64,000 nucleotides of DNA from an uncultured Pelagibacteraceae bacterium (GCA_902594705.1 CACJNI010000001.1:62001-126000), one strand, 5' to 3'; counted from the first letter of the stretch, positions 1 through 10,211 are shown. Notes: a model not told the origin generated them from the letters alone. A program made the numbers and translations.

Positions 1-765
1 GACCCCTCTATCATTATATAAACTATATTCTAATCTATCTTGAAGAATAGAAATTGATGTTAAAATGTTAAATTTTTTGTTGTTTTCAAATTTATATTTA
101 TTTTTGATTTGTATCTTTGGATTATAGAAATCTATAGTATGTAAGCTCGTGTTGGGATTATTATAATTTCTTTTCCAATCTGATTTAAAATTTAACCCAA
201 AAACTTTACCTTCTATTAATAAATTTTTTACTTTAGTTTTATTATTTATCTTATTAGTAAATTTTTTTATTTGGGATATCAAGATAACTTCTTTATTATT
301 ATTTCTCAAAAATAATTTAGAATTATTTATAATGATTGTGTTATTAACTTTTTTATATAAATGATTTCTAAATTTTATTATATCAGAAAGTTCTAATTCG
401 ATATTTGAGTCTGAAATTTCTGTTGCTGAAAAATTTTTAAGTGTTCTTAAATAGATATCTTTTAAAGATATATAAATTTTTAAGTTTTTAATATTTAATA
501 AGCCATCATTTTCATAAGTTTTAGATAAATTTATTTTTGAATTTTCTACTAGCAAGTGTGGCTTTGGAAATGGCTTGTATGAAATATTTCCTGATGTATT
601 AAGATAAAGTTTGAAATTTTTATAAAAATTTTTTTCTATTATTGAAGCTTTTTTGTTAAAATTAAACAATGCTGGTAAGGATAGAATAGTTAATGATGAA
701 AATAATACGCCAAGGGAAATTAATATTAACGAAAATTTTACTTTATTTTCTCTAATTTTATTCAT
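1..765 (-). CDS. AsmA-like envelope protein, 3' end missing (runs off window)
   Basis: An open frame of 255 codons reaches the left edge without a stop, so it is absent from the ORF track. Translation starts at the ATG whose complement is at 763-765. The N-terminus is a short basic stretch followed by one hydrophobic segment (about residues 10-32, KFSLILISLGVLFSSLTILS). Next comes a region with GNISYKPFPKPHLLVEN, which resembles the start of AsmA-family proteins (membrane anchor, then the G-x-I-x-x-x-P-F-P-x-x-x-L type motif). AsmA-like proteins are anchored in the inner membrane, extend through the periplasm and are linked to outer-membrane lipid homeostasis. It is divergent from uvrD with only 32 bases between the starts. 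The family call is from motif memory only. Confidence 0.6.
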   Translation of the reverse strand, partial: MNKIRENKVKFSLILISLGVLFSSLTILSLPALFNFNKKASIIEKNFYKNFKLYLNTSGNISYKPFPKPHLLVENSKINLSKTYENDGLLNIKNLKIYISLKDIYLRTLKNFSATEISDSNIELELSDIIKFRNHLYKKVNNTIIINNSKLFLRNNNKEVILISQIKKFTNKINNKTKVKNLLIEGKVFGLNFKSDWKRNYNNPNTSLHTIDFYNPKIQIKNKYKFENNKKFNILTSISILQDRLEYSLYNDRGV

Positions 766-797
766 GAAATCTAGAAAAACTTATACAACAAATATTT

Positions 798-2822
798 ATG
801 TTAAAATCTAATAATTTGTCAAATTTAAATGAAAAGCAACAAGAAGCTGTAGAATATTTAGATGGACCTCTACTGATTGTTGCCGGGGCAGGGTCTGGTA
901 AAACCAAAGTTTTAACATCTAGAATTGCTCATATTATAAAAACTCACAAAGCATTTTCCAGTCAGATACTTGCTGTTACTTTTACAAATAAGGCAGCTAA
1001 AGAAATGCAAATACGAGTATCAAAATTATTAAGCACAAATGCTACTGGCTTACCATGGTTGGGAACATTTCACTCAATAAGCTCAAAAATATTAAGAAAA
1101 CATGCTGAAGCAGTTTCACTTAAATCAAATTTTACAATTATAGATCAAGATGATCAAGTAAGATTGATTAAAAACATTTGCAAAGCCGAAAATATAGATA
1201 TTAAGAAAATTTCCCCTAAATATATTCTTGCAATAATAGACAAGTGGAAAAATAAGGGTTTTTATCCTGAAGATGTTATACTTAAAAAAAAAGAGTCTTT
1301 GGAAAAAAATTTCCTATCAATTTATAAAATCTATCAACAAAAACTTTTAGAATTAAATTGTGCAGATTTTTCAGATTTAATTTTACACACTGTCAAGATT
1401 TTTGAAAAATATCCTGATATCTCTTCAATTTATCAAAAAAAATTTAAGTATATTTTAGTAGATGAGTATCAAGATACTAATTTTATTCAAAGTGAATGGC
1501 TTAAATACCTGTCTAAAGAAAATAAAAACATTTGTTGTGTTGGAGATGACGATCAATCGATATATAGCTGGAGAGGAGCAGAAATAAAAAATTTTTTAGA
1601 TTTTGATAAAATTTACAATAATACGAAAATAATCCGATTAGAAAAAAATTATAGATCAACTCAAAATATTCTAGGAGTTGCATCTAAATTAATCGAAAAT
1701 AATCAAAATAGAGTTGGAAAAACCTTATATACAAATCAGGAAGAAGGCGAACTTGTAACTTTAGATTGTTTTAGAAATGTAAAAGATGAAGCCATTGATA
1801 TTAGTTCTTCTATAGAAAAATTTAAAAAGAAAAACTCTTTAAATGAAATTGCTATTTTGGTAAGAGCAATTTTTCAGACTAGGGAGTTTGAGGAAAGATT
1901 CTTAAAAGTAGGTATACCTTATAGAATTATTGGAGGTATAAAGTTTTATGAGAGAGCTGAAATAAAAGATGCTGTGGCTTATCTTAAGTGTATTCATCAA
2001 CCAATGGATGATTTATCATTTGAAAGAATTATTAATGTCCCTAAAAGATCAATTGGGGATTCAACTATCAAAATTATTACTGAGTTTGCAAAAAAAAATT
2101 TATGCTCATTGGAAATTGCATCCAAAAAATTAGTTGAACTTAATAAAATTAAACCAAAAACAAAAGTTGGTTTAAAATCTTTATTAAATTTATTGGATAA
2201 GTGGAGATACGATATTAGTCAGAAAATAAATCATGTAAAACTTTTGCAAACGGTTTTAGATGAATCTGGTTATAGTGAAATGCTTAAAAATAAAAAAGAT
2301 TTAGAAAATGAAAATAGGCTTGAAAATATAAAAGAGTTATTAAGTGCTATGAAAGAATTTGATAATTTAGAGAGTTTTTTAGAGCACGTAGCACTTGCCA
2401 CATCTCTAGATCAAGATTGGGAAACAGAAAAAGTAAATCTAATGACACTACACGCATCAAAAGGTTTGGAATTTAATATAGTTTATCTACCAGGATGGGA
2501 AGAAGGATTATTTCCTCATCAAAAAAGCATAGAGGAGAAAGGTGAAAATGGTCTAGAAGAGGAGAGAAGACTTGCTTATGTTGGCATTACAAGGGCAAGA
2601 AAAATTGCTAAAATTTCCTTTTCTATGAATAGATTTTACCAAGGAGATTGGATTGACAGCATGGCCTCAAGATTTGTTGATGAATTACCAGATGAATTTA
2701 TAAAAAAAAATAATAGTTTTTCTGAAGAACAAGAAACCGACTTTGAATTTAATCAAGACATTGATTTTGAGAATGAAATAAGAAGTCCTGGATGGCTAAG
2801 ATATCAAAAAAAGTTGAAATGA
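798..2822 (+). CDS. uvrD: UvrD/PcrA-type superfamily 1 DNA helicase
   Basis: This 674-aa protein is an ATP-dependent 3'-5' DNA helicase of the UvrD/Rep/PcrA family, acting in nucleotide-excision and mismatch repair. It opens with the Q-motif region NEKQQEAVEY and Walker A AGAGSGKT (about residues 29-36). Walker B VDEYQDTN lies near residue 220, followed by DDDQSIYSWRGA and the motif IV-VI elements, including LMTLHASKGLEF and RRLAYVGITRAR. The order of SF1 motifs is complete and the length is close to UvrD (about 700 aa). The stop codon overlaps the likely start of the downstream aminopeptidase in an ATGA arrangement, so the two are probably translationally coupled. uvrB is also in this window, but about 60 kb away. 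Confidence 0.93.
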   Translation: MLKSNNLSNLNEKQQEAVEYLDGPLLIVAGAGSGKTKVLTSRIAHIIKTHKAFSSQILAVTFTNKAAKEMQIRVSKLLSTNATGLPWLGTFHSISSKILRKHAEAVSLKSNFTIIDQDDQVRLIKNICKAENIDIKKISPKYILAIIDKWKNKGFYPEDVILKKKESLEKNFLSIYKIYQQKLLELNCADFSDLILHTVKIFEKYPDISSIYQKKFKYILVDEYQDTNFIQSEWLKYLSKENKNICCVGDDDQSIYSWRGAEIKNFLDFDKIYNNTKIIRLEKNYRSTQNILGVASKLIENNQNRVGKTLYTNQEEGELVTLDCFRNVKDEAIDISSSIEKFKKKNSLNEIAILVRAIFQTREFEERFLKVGIPYRIIGGIKFYERAEIKDAVAYLKCIHQPMDDLSFERIINVPKRSIGDSTIKIITEFAKKNLCSLEIASKKLVELNKIKPKTKVGLKSLLNLLDKWRYDISQKINHVKLLQTVLDESGYSEMLKNKKDLENENRLENIKELLSAMKEFDNLESFLEHVALATSLDQDWETEKVNLMTLHASKGLEFNIVYLPGWEEGLFPHQKSIEEKGENGLEEERRLAYVGITRARKIAKISFSMNRFYQGDWIDSMASRFVDELPDEFIKKNNSFSEEQETDFEFNQDIDFENEIRSPGWLRYQKKLK

Positions 2823-4513
2823 TTAAAAATATAAAAAAATTTATATCTGATAACAATTTGGATGGTTACATTATACCAAAAAACGATGAATTCTTCACAG
2901 AATATTCAAAAATAAATAAACTTGAAATAGTTGCAAATTTTTCTGGATCTGCAGGTTTTATATTAATTTTAAAGAACTCAAATCATTTATTTGTTGATGG
3001 CAGATATATAATTCAAGCTAAACAACAGTCAGGAAAAAAATTCAAAATTCATGAAATTCCTTACGTATGGCCAAAAGATATACTTAAAAATAATGTTTCA
3101 CTAAAAATTGGTTTTGATCCAAAATTATTTACAACAGAAACATTAAAAACATATTTTAATAATTCTTGTAATCTATTTCCCATAAATTCAAATTTGTTCA
3201 AAAATAAAAATGAGATAATTAATAGAAATAATTTAGTTTATCTAATCAATACTTCAATCGTAGGGGAAAGCTCAAAAAGTAAAATTAAAAGACTAAAAAA
3301 AATTCTTGAAAATGAAAAAATAGATAATTTATTTATTAGTTCAGGAGAAAATGTTTGCTGGTTACTTAATATTAGAGGCAAAGATTTACCAAATTCTCCA
3401 ATTGCAAATTTTCAAGCAATTATAACTAGTAATAAAAACATAATTTTATTTGGAAATATAAAAAAATTAAAAAATATAAAAAAAGAATTTATTAAAAATA
3501 AAATTTCTTTTTATGAAAAAAATGATTTCTTTAAAATACTGAGCTCATTGAAAGGAAAATCATTTTGGATAGATAACAAAACTTGCTCTGTAATTAACGA
3601 AAAATTAATTAGTTCAAAGTTTTTAATCAAAAAAAGAATTGATCCAATTAATTATTTAAAGTCAATAAAAAATAGAGTTGAAATAAAGAATATGATTGAA
3701 ACACATATAAAAGATGGTGTTGCAGTTACAAAATTTTTATACTGGATTAAGAATTCAAATATTAAAAAATTGGATGAGATTAAAGTTGAAAAAAAATTGG
3801 AAAGTTTTAGAAAACAAAGTAAAAATTATCTATTTCCTAGCTTTAGTACAATTGCAGGATCAGGACCAAACGGTGCAATAATTCACTATAGATCAAATAA
3901 AAAATCCAATCGTAAACTCAATAAAGATCATCTTTTGTTAATAGATTCAGGTGGACAATACAAGTGGGGTACAACTGATATAACAAGGACAATTTCTTTT
4001 AGTAATCCTAGTAAGAAAACTAAAGAGCTTTATACAAGGGTTCTGAAAGGTCATATTGCGGTGGCAATGTCAAAAATAGATAAATTAAAAAATGGAAATA
4101 ACTTAGATAGACTTGCAAGAAAAAGTCTTAACTCTGTAAATTTAAACTATAGACATGGAACAGGGCATGGTGTTGGATTTTTTATGAATGTGCACGAAGG
4201 ACCACAAAGTATATCTAAAAACAACTTTATAAAACTTAAAAAAGGTATGATTCTCAGCAATGAGCCAGGTATTTATTTGGAAAATAAACTAGGAATTAGG
4301 ATTGAAAATTTAGTTTACATAGATGGAAATAATAAAAATCTTTTCTTTAAAAACTTAACTTTTGCTCCTCTTGAAAAAGATTTAATAGATGAAACTATGC
4401 TAACAAAAATTGAAAAAGATTATATTTTTTCTTACCATTTGGAAACTTACTCAAAAATATCAGCATATCTCAATAACAAAGAGAGAAAGTGGCTTGCAAA
4501 ACTAATTCAGTAA
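2819..4513 (+). CDS. Xaa-Pro aminopeptidase (M24 metallopeptidase)
   Basis: This cytoplasmic metallopeptidase removes N-terminal residues ahead of proline. The ORF track begins at 2792, but I prefer the ATG at 2819 (MIKNIKKF, 564 aa) because it overlaps the uvrD stop as ATGA and avoids a 31-base overlap. The N-terminal half is a creatinase-type domain. The C-terminal pita-bread domain has the dinuclear metal ligands of M24 enzymes: LLLIDSGGQYKWGTTDITRT (two Asp), HGTGHGVGFFMNVHEGP (His), LSNEPGIY (Glu) and GIRIENL (Glu). The length matches the long aminopeptidase P form of alphaproteobacteria. The 3' end overlaps the 3' end of ligA, on the opposite strand, by 12 bases. Confidence 0.88.
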   Translation: MIKNIKKFISDNNLDGYIIPKNDEFFTEYSKINKLEIVANFSGSAGFILILKNSNHLFVDGRYIIQAKQQSGKKFKIHEIPYVWPKDILKNNVSLKIGFDPKLFTTETLKTYFNNSCNLFPINSNLFKNKNEIINRNNLVYLINTSIVGESSKSKIKRLKKILENEKIDNLFISSGENVCWLLNIRGKDLPNSPIANFQAIITSNKNIILFGNIKKLKNIKKEFIKNKISFYEKNDFFKILSSLKGKSFWIDNKTCSVINEKLISSKFLIKKRIDPINYLKSIKNRVEIKNMIETHIKDGVAVTKFLYWIKNSNIKKLDEIKVEKKLESFRKQSKNYLFPSFSTIAGSGPNGAIIHYRSNKKSNRKLNKDHLLLIDSGGQYKWGTTDITRTISFSNPSKKTKELYTRVLKGHIAVAMSKIDKLKNGNNLDRLARKSLNSVNLNYRHGTGHGVGFFMNVHEGPQSISKNNFIKLKKGMILSNEPGIYLENKLGIRIENLVYIDGNNKNLFFKNLTFAPLEKDLIDETMLTKIEKDYIFSYHLETYSKISAYLNNKERKWLAKLIQ

Positions 4514-6511
4514 ATCAGACCACTCTTTTTGTGTAAGTATTTTAATTCCTAAATTTTTAGCCTGTTCTACTTTTCTATTTGTTGGTTTCTCACCAGTTAC
4601 CAAATAGTCTAATTTCTTTGTTACACTGCTAACAATACTACCAGCATTTTCCTCAATTAAACTTTTAGCCTCTGCACGACTAATGTTTTGAAGTTTGCCA
4701 GTAAACATGAAAGAAACATTTTTTAATTTACCTTTACTTTTAACTTCTCTATCTTTAATGCTCAGTATCTCACTTAATTTTTCTACAACTTTAATATTTG
4801 TTTTATTTTGAAAGAATTTTTCTAAAGATTTAACTTGAGTTTCTCCTATTCCATCAATATTAATAATTTCTTTAATTTTATCTTTTTTAAAAAAATTTAA
4901 AAAACTTTTTATATTTTTTGTAAAATCAGCAATTATCTTTGCATTTTCTATTCCGATATGTCTTATTCCTAATGAAAAAATAAATTTATCTAATGTAACT
5001 TTTTTTGAATTTTCAATTGAAAATTTAAGATTTGAAGCTGATTGTGACCCCCATCCATCAAGAGAGGAAATTTTCTTGTAATCTAAATTATAGATATCTT
5101 GAGGTAATTTTATAAATTTTAAGTCCCAAAATTTTTCTACCACTTTTTTTCCTAACCCATCGATATTCATTGCATCCTTTGATATGAAATGTTTTATTTT
5201 TTCCACTGCAATTTTTTCACATTCAAATCCTTTATCTGGACAACGTCTCACAGCATCATATTTTTTTGTAATTTTATTAAACTCTTTTATAGTATCGAAA
5301 CCACAGGGACATTTTTTTGGAAAATTAAATTTTATTGATTTTCCATCTCTTTTTTTTTTATCTACTTCTAAAACATGTGGGATAACATCTCCTGCTCTTT
5401 CAATTTTTACTGTATCACCAATTCTTATGTCTTTTCTTATAATTTCATCTTCATTGTGCAATGTTGCATTTGATACCACTACACCTCCAATGTTTACTGG
5501 TTTGACTTTTGCTACAGGCGTTAAAGCTCCTGTTCTTCCAACTTGGATATCAATGTTCAATATTTCAGAATATGCATGATCCGCAGAGAATTTATGAGCT
5601 ATTGCCCATCTTGGGGCATTTGAAGTAAAGCCTAATCTTTTTTGTAGTTGTAAATTATTTACTTTATAAACCAATCCATCAATATCATAATTTAAATTAA
5701 ATCTTTTTTTTTCAAATTGTTCATGAAATATTAATAGGTCATTAGTGCTTTTTATTACTTTATTATAATCACTTGTTATAAATCCCCAACTCTTTAGCTC
5801 ATTTAAAAAATCAGACTGATTTTTAAATTTATTTTCACTCATAAATCCAAATGTATAAGCAATAAATTTGAGTGGTATCTTTGAAGTTTCTTTTGGATCT
5901 TTTTGTCTAAGTGATCCTGATGCTGCATTTCTCGGGTTTGCAAATTTATCTTTTATTCTCAAAAAGTCTTTTTTTTCAATAAAAACCTCTCCTCTAATTT
6001 CTATTTCTTTTGGAATAGTGCTATTTTTAATTATGTGAGGAATATCTTTTATGGTTTTTAGATTATTAGTTATTAGTTCACCTTCTTCACCATCACCTCG
6101 TGAAACTCCGTAAGCCAATTTACCATTTAAATATGTTAAAGATGCCGATATGCCATCAATTTTAGGCTCCACACTATATTCTAAAGGAATTTTTTTATTA
6201 AGATAATTAAGTATTTTTTTTTCAAAATTTATTAGATCATCTGTATCAAATGCATTAGATAAAGATAACATTTGCACCTTATGCTTAAATTTTTCAAATT
6301 TTTTCGATGGATAAAAACCAACATTTTTACTTGGTGAATTTTTGTTATTTAAAAAATTATATTTTTTTTCTAAATTTAAAATATCAATTTTTAACAAATC
6401 ATAATCAGAATCACTTAAAATAGGATTGCTATCTTCAAAATATAATTTGTTATGCTTTAAGTATTCTTTAATTTTTTGATTATAGTTTTTTATTACATCT
6501 TTTTTAGTCAT
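4502..6511 (-). CDS. ligA: NAD-dependent DNA ligase LigA
   Basis: LigA seals nicks in replication and repair using NAD+. The 669-aa length is normal. The adenylation lysine is in KIDG (K117), inside EPKIDGISASL. An OB-fold region follows, then a zinc-binding segment (CPCGF ... RRCPDKGFEC), helix-hairpin-helix repeats (SLDGWGSQSA, NIDGIGETQV) and a C-terminal BRCT domain (VSFMFTGKLQ ... TNRKVEQAKNLGIKILT). It is the last gene of the long minus-strand division cluster, 7 bases after bamD. Many alphaproteobacteria have recN between bamD and ligA; no recN is present here. Confidence 0.97.
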   Translation of the reverse strand: MTKKDVIKNYNQKIKEYLKHNKLYFEDSNPILSDSDYDLLKIDILNLEKKYNFLNNKNSPSKNVGFYPSKKFEKFKHKVQMLSLSNAFDTDDLINFEKKILNYLNKKIPLEYSVEPKIDGISASLTYLNGKLAYGVSRGDGEEGELITNNLKTIKDIPHIIKNSTIPKEIEIRGEVFIEKKDFLRIKDKFANPRNAASGSLRQKDPKETSKIPLKFIAYTFGFMSENKFKNQSDFLNELKSWGFITSDYNKVIKSTNDLLIFHEQFEKKRFNLNYDIDGLVYKVNNLQLQKRLGFTSNAPRWAIAHKFSADHAYSEILNIDIQVGRTGALTPVAKVKPVNIGGVVVSNATLHNEDEIIRKDIRIGDTVKIERAGDVIPHVLEVDKKKRDGKSIKFNFPKKCPCGFDTIKEFNKITKKYDAVRRCPDKGFECEKIAVEKIKHFISKDAMNIDGLGKKVVEKFWDLKFIKLPQDIYNLDYKKISSLDGWGSQSASNLKFSIENSKKVTLDKFIFSLGIRHIGIENAKIIADFTKNIKSFLNFFKKDKIKEIINIDGIGETQVKSLEKFFQNKTNIKVVEKLSEILSIKDREVKSKGKLKNVSFMFTGKLQNISRAEAKSLIEENAGSIVSSVTKKLDYLVTGEKPTNRKVEQAKNLGIKILTQKEWSDLLN

Positions 6512-6518
6512 TTTTAGA

Positions 6519-7355
6519 CTACTTGAAGAGAGTTTTGAATTTTTTTAGAATAGTCTCTTTATCCTCTTTTTTTGTTAATTTTTTACTCTTATAATCTTTA
6601 TTTATTATTTTATAGCTAGCTTCATACCACTGACTTGATTGATAATTATATCCTAACAAAAGTGCATATTTTTTTGCTTCCGAAGTTAATCCTATTTTAT
6701 AATGCAATTCTACCAATCTATGTAAAGCCTCTTCAACATAGATTGTTGTTTCATATTCATTTACAACTTTTTTAAATCTTTTAATTGCTGGTACCCATTT
6801 TTCTCTTTCAGTATAGTATCTAGCTAAATACATTTCTTTTGATGCCATTATTTCCGTGATATATTCCATTTTATATCTTGAGTCTTGTGCGTAGTCCGTC
6901 TCAGGGTAATTATTTATAACAATATTAAAATATTTTTTTGCTTTTATAATTTCATTAAGATCTTTTTTTTCATCTACTATTTGATCATAATGACATAAAG
7001 CTAATAAATAATAAGCATAATCTGTCTGTGGATGATTTTTATATTTTACAAAAAAACGTTCTAGATCATTTATTGCATCACTATAATAACCTTGAGAAAA
7101 ATATCCATAAGCAGACATTAAAACTGCTCTTGGAGCCCAAATTGATTGTGGGTATAATAATTCTGCTTCACTAAACTTTTTTCCAGCATAAATTACATCT
7201 CCTTTTTCAAACTCCTCATATGCTTGATTGTAAACTTCTATCATTTGTGTTTCTAAGTTTTTTTCTTTTAAAATTGATATATTCTCATCTTTTTTTGAAC
7301 ATCCCGATATAAACAAAAATAATAATATAATTAAAAAGATATTTCTTAACATCAT
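6519..7355 (-). CDS. bamD: Outer membrane assembly lipoprotein BamD
   Basis: BamD is the TPR lipoprotein of the BAM complex that inserts beta-barrel proteins into the outer membrane. The N-terminus is a lipoprotein signal ending in the lipobox FISGC, with the lipidated cysteine at residue 19. After it come TPR-like helix pairs with the family pattern (QAYEEFEKGDVIYAGKKFSEAE, YYSDAINDLERFFVKYKNHP, YYTEREKWVPAIKRFKKV). The 278-aa length fits alphaproteobacterial BamD/ComL. Two adjacent ATG codons (7355 and 7352) could both serve as the start. It sits between lpxC and ligA in the same orientation, as in related genomes. Confidence 0.93.
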   Translation of the reverse strand: MMLRNIFLIILLFLFISGCSKKDENISILKEKNLETQMIEVYNQAYEEFEKGDVIYAGKKFSEAELLYPQSIWAPRAVLMSAYGYFSQGYYSDAINDLERFFVKYKNHPQTDYAYYLLALCHYDQIVDEKKDLNEIIKAKKYFNIVINNYPETDYAQDSRYKMEYITEIMASKEMYLARYYTEREKWVPAIKRFKKVVNEYETTIYVEEALHRLVELHYKIGLTSEAKKYALLLGYNYQSSQWYEASYKIINKDYKSKKLTKKEDKETILKKFKTLFK

Positions 7356-7392
7356 GATAAATATTATCAGATTAATTTAAAATTTCTAATTA

Positions 7393-8313
7393 TTAAGCTA
7401 TTGATTTTAAGTTATGGTAATTTGCAAAATTATAAGGTAACTGCTTTCCTTTAATTTCTATCAAAGAAAAATTTGATTTATCAGTAAAGACTTTTCTAAG
7501 CAGTTCATTCGTAAGTTTGTGACCACCTTGTGAGCATTTTAATGATCCTATAATTTTGTATCCTGATAAAAATAAATCTCCCATACAATCAAGTATTTTA
7601 TGATTTACAAATTCTGATTTGTTTCTTAATCCTGATGAATTTAATATTTCATTTTTTTTAATAACTATTGCATTATCAAGACTGCCACCCATACCAAGAT
7701 TCATCTGCTTTAATTTTGAAATATCTTCAAACAGGCAAAAAGTTCTTGAATAAAATATATCTTTTAAGTCGTCCTCGAAAACATTAATTTTGTTTGTTTG
7801 AGTACCAATTAAATTTGTTTGATATTTAATTTCAAATTCAATATCACTTGAAACATTTGATTTGTCTATAGATATATATTTATTACCATTCTCAATTTTG
7901 ACATTTTTATTAATTTTAATAACTTTAATTGGTTGGTCACTAAATTTTAAGCCAGCATTATAAATGCTATCTACAAAAATTTTAGCTGACCCATCTAAAA
8001 TTGGAACCTCTTGTGAATTTATTTCAATAATTGCATTATCTATGCCTATTCCATAAAATGCACCCATTAAGTGTTCGATTGTAGAAACTTTTACATTAAA
8101 CTCATTTGAAATTGTGGTGCACAATGTTGTATCAGTGACATTTGAGTAACTTGGGTAAACGATATTATTTTTTTTCAAGTCAACTCTTTTAAAAACTATC
8201 CCAGTATTTGGAGATGCAGGCAAAATATCTAATTTAACATTTTTTCCAGTATGAACACCTATACCTTTAAAAGATAATTTTTTAGATATTGTTTTTTGAT
8301 TAAGAATTGACAC
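7393..8313 (-). CDS. lpxC: UDP-3-O-acyl-N-acetylglucosamine deacetylase LpxC
   Basis: LpxC catalyses the committed step of lipid A synthesis, a zinc-dependent deacetylation. The 306-aa protein shows the family landmarks: KGIGVHTGK near the N-terminus, STIEHLMGAFYGIGIDNA with the first zinc His, the repeated VPILDGSAK element, and NHKILDCMGDLFL plus SQGGHKLTNELL with the remaining His and Asp residues. The start is a GTG; the nearby ATG one base further out is in another frame. It follows ftsA after a 61-base gap, one of the longer gaps in the cluster, which may hold its own promoter. Confidence 0.95.
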   Translation of the reverse strand: MSILNQKTISKKLSFKGIGVHTGKNVKLDILPASPNTGIVFKRVDLKKNNIVYPSYSNVTDTTLCTTISNEFNVKVSTIEHLMGAFYGIGIDNAIIEINSQEVPILDGSAKIFVDSIYNAGLKFSDQPIKVIKINKNVKIENGNKYISIDKSNVSSDIEFEIKYQTNLIGTQTNKINVFEDDLKDIFYSRTFCLFEDISKLKQMNLGMGGSLDNAIVIKKNEILNSSGLRNKSEFVNHKILDCMGDLFLSGYKIIGSLKCSQGGHKLTNELLRKVFTDKSNFSLIEIKGKQLPYNFANYHNLKSIA

Positions 8314-8374
8314 ATAGTATTTATATTTGAAAGAAAGATATTAAATACTCAATAAATATTACAAGAAAATACAA

Positions 8375-9529
8375 TTATTTCCCCAATAGATTGAAGAATT
8401 TTTCAAAAATGCCCCTTTTTTTGTTACTAATAACGGGTAGTTGATGATTATGTAAATATTTTAGACCAGCTTCGCATATCTCAACATCGCTTAGACTGCA
8501 AAAATTAATCGATTTAAATTCAAATTTGTCATTTAAATGAAAGGTGTTGTTATTAAAAAGTAGCGATCCCTCTCCAATTAAAAAAAGTTTATTATCATTA
8601 TAATCTTTATTTGTAGAATTACTTTTTTCAAATATCATGTCTATGATTTCTTGAACCCTATAAAGAATTACTTTTTTTAATAAATCTATTTGTATATTTT
8701 TACTTAAAATTTTATTGAGTATTGAGTTATTATTACTTTGTTTTGAATCATATGAAAATTCTGTATCAGACTTATTAAATAATTTTTTAATTTTTTCAGC
8801 TTCACTAAAGTCTATTTTGAATATTTTAGATATGTCATTTGAGATATGATATCCTCCAATTGGCACTGTGTATATTGATTTTAATTTATTGTTCTCATAA
8901 TTTAATAGTAGAGATTTTTTTAAACCTATTTCTAAAAAAGAAATATTATTATGATTCATTTTCTCTAAATAAAATAAAGTTTTTAAATAACTAGAGCAAT
9001 AATAATGGGTTATATTTAAATTATTTTTATTAAAGTTTTCTTTAATAAAATTTATTTCTTTTTGTGGAAAGCATATTAATTTAAACTCTATTTTGATATT
9101 ATTGACTTTATTTATTTTTTCAGGAAAATTAGCATAAACAACGTCATCAATTGTGCATTTACTTAATATTGTATGTATTATTTTATATTTGCTATAATTT
9201 GAATTTATTATCTGATTCAATTCTAAAAGTAGTGAGTTATAAACTTTTTTTAACTCAGAACTTTCATCAAGATTTTTGGATAATGATAAATCAACTGAAA
9301 TTAAATGATATGTATCAAACATCAAAACTATATCTTGAACATGCGAAGAAATTTTTTTTTCAGCATTTTTAATTAAATAAACAATTTGCTCATTACTATT
9401 TAAATATAAATTTTGATTAAAAAGTGGTTTTATCTCAGAATATTGTTGAATTGATTTATCATCAAATATGGAAAATCTCAGCTTTGATGATCCTAAATCT
9501 AAAATATTATAATTATGCCCCTTCTTCAT
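8375..9529 (-). CDS. ftsA: Cell division protein FtsA (divergent)
   Basis: FtsA is the actin-like protein that tethers FtsZ to the membrane. The ORF track starts at a TTG (9535); I prefer the ATG two codons in (MKKGHNYNILDLGSSK, 384 aa). The first phosphate loop is NILDLGSSKLRFSIFD. A second actin-like phosphate motif is SFLEIGLKKSLLL, and LFLIGEGSLLF is a degenerate adenosine motif. The last residues GIFEKFFNLLGK form the amphipathic membrane-targeting helix expected at the C-terminus. It overlaps ftsQ by about 17 bases. Unusually, ftsZ does not follow it; lpxC does. The sequence is divergent, but position and motifs agree. Confidence 0.85.
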   Translation of the reverse strand: MKKGHNYNILDLGSSKLRFSIFDDKSIQQYSEIKPLFNQNLYLNSNEQIVYLIKNAEKKISSHVQDIVLMFDTYHLISVDLSLSKNLDESSELKKVYNSLLLELNQIINSNYSKYKIIHTILSKCTIDDVVYANFPEKINKVNNIKIEFKLICFPQKEINFIKENFNKNNLNITHYYCSSYLKTLFYLEKMNHNNISFLEIGLKKSLLLNYENNKLKSIYTVPIGGYHISNDISKIFKIDFSEAEKIKKLFNKSDTEFSYDSKQSNNNSILNKILSKNIQIDLLKKVILYRVQEIIDMIFEKSNSTNKDYNDNKLFLIGEGSLLFNNNTFHLNDKFEFKSINFCSLSDVEICEAGLKYLHNHQLPVISNKKRGIFEKFFNLLGK

Positions 9530-10211
9530 GATCAATTATTAATCTATTAGAAATTCTTAAATCGATTGTTTTATCTGAATTTATATCATTTTTTTCTTTA
9601 AATTTTTTATAAACTTTTAGAGCATTTGAAATATTTTTGTCAGGCAGCTTTATGATAATATTATTATCAAAATACAAATCCCATCTCTTAGTTTTGTGAA
9701 AGTGATATTTTTTGATATTTTTATAATCTATTTCTAATTCTTTAAGTAGATTTTTTAACTTTAAAAATTCTGAAATTTCAAATTTGCCGAAAATAGTTGG
9801 TAAATTATTTGTTAAATCGATTTCATCCGAAGGTATAAATTTTTCATTTTCTCCAATATAAAATTTTTTTTGGTTTAAATATGTTAAAGCAACAATATTT
9901 GTTTTTTTTGCAGAAAAAATTATGGTTGATGGATATTTTTTTTTTATATTAATATCTTGAAGAAAATTTATTTCATTTAAATAAGTAAAAAAATCTTCTT
10001 TTTTAATTAAAAGTATATTTTGATTAATAAAAGAATTAAATTTAAAAAATTTTTCTTCATTAATATTTAATTTATCAATTTTAATTACTATATCATGTAT
10101 AAGAAAAATATTTTTTATATATAATATAAATTTTTGGTTTGTAATCGTTGTTAAAAATATAAAACAAAATACATAAAAATATATTTTATTTTTATTTATT
10201 AATTGAGGCAT
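9513..10211 (-). CDS. ftsQ: Cell division protein FtsQ
   Basis: FtsQ is a single-pass division protein that links early and late divisome parts. The 232-aa product has a short cytoplasmic start, one membrane segment (about residues 10-25, IYFYVFCFIFLTT), then a POTRA-like domain (region around DKLNINEEKFFKF and YLNEINFLQDINIKKKYPSTIIF) and a beta-rich C-terminal part. The pattern of a short strand followed by KKYPSTIIFSAKK is typical of FtsQ/DivIB. The sequence alone is weakly conserved, so the call leans on position between ddl and ftsA. It overlaps ddl by 20 bases. Confidence 0.85.
   Translation of the reverse strand: MPQLINKNKIYFYVFCFIFLTTITNQKFILYIKNIFLIHDIVIKIDKLNINEEKFFKFNSFINQNILLIKKEDFFTYLNEINFLQDINIKKKYPSTIIFSAKKTNIVALTYLNQKKFYIGENEKFIPSDEIDLTNNLPTIFGKFEISEFLKLKNLLKELEIDYKNIKKYHFHKTKRWDLYFDNNIIIKLPDKNISNALKVYKKFKEKNDINSDKTIDLRISNRLIIDHEEGA

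Noticed and set aside
5184-5579. 131-aa plus-strand ORF within ligA
   Set aside because: It lies wholly antisense to a well-conserved part of ligA, has no ribosome site and no recognisable features; it is a shadow of the real frame.
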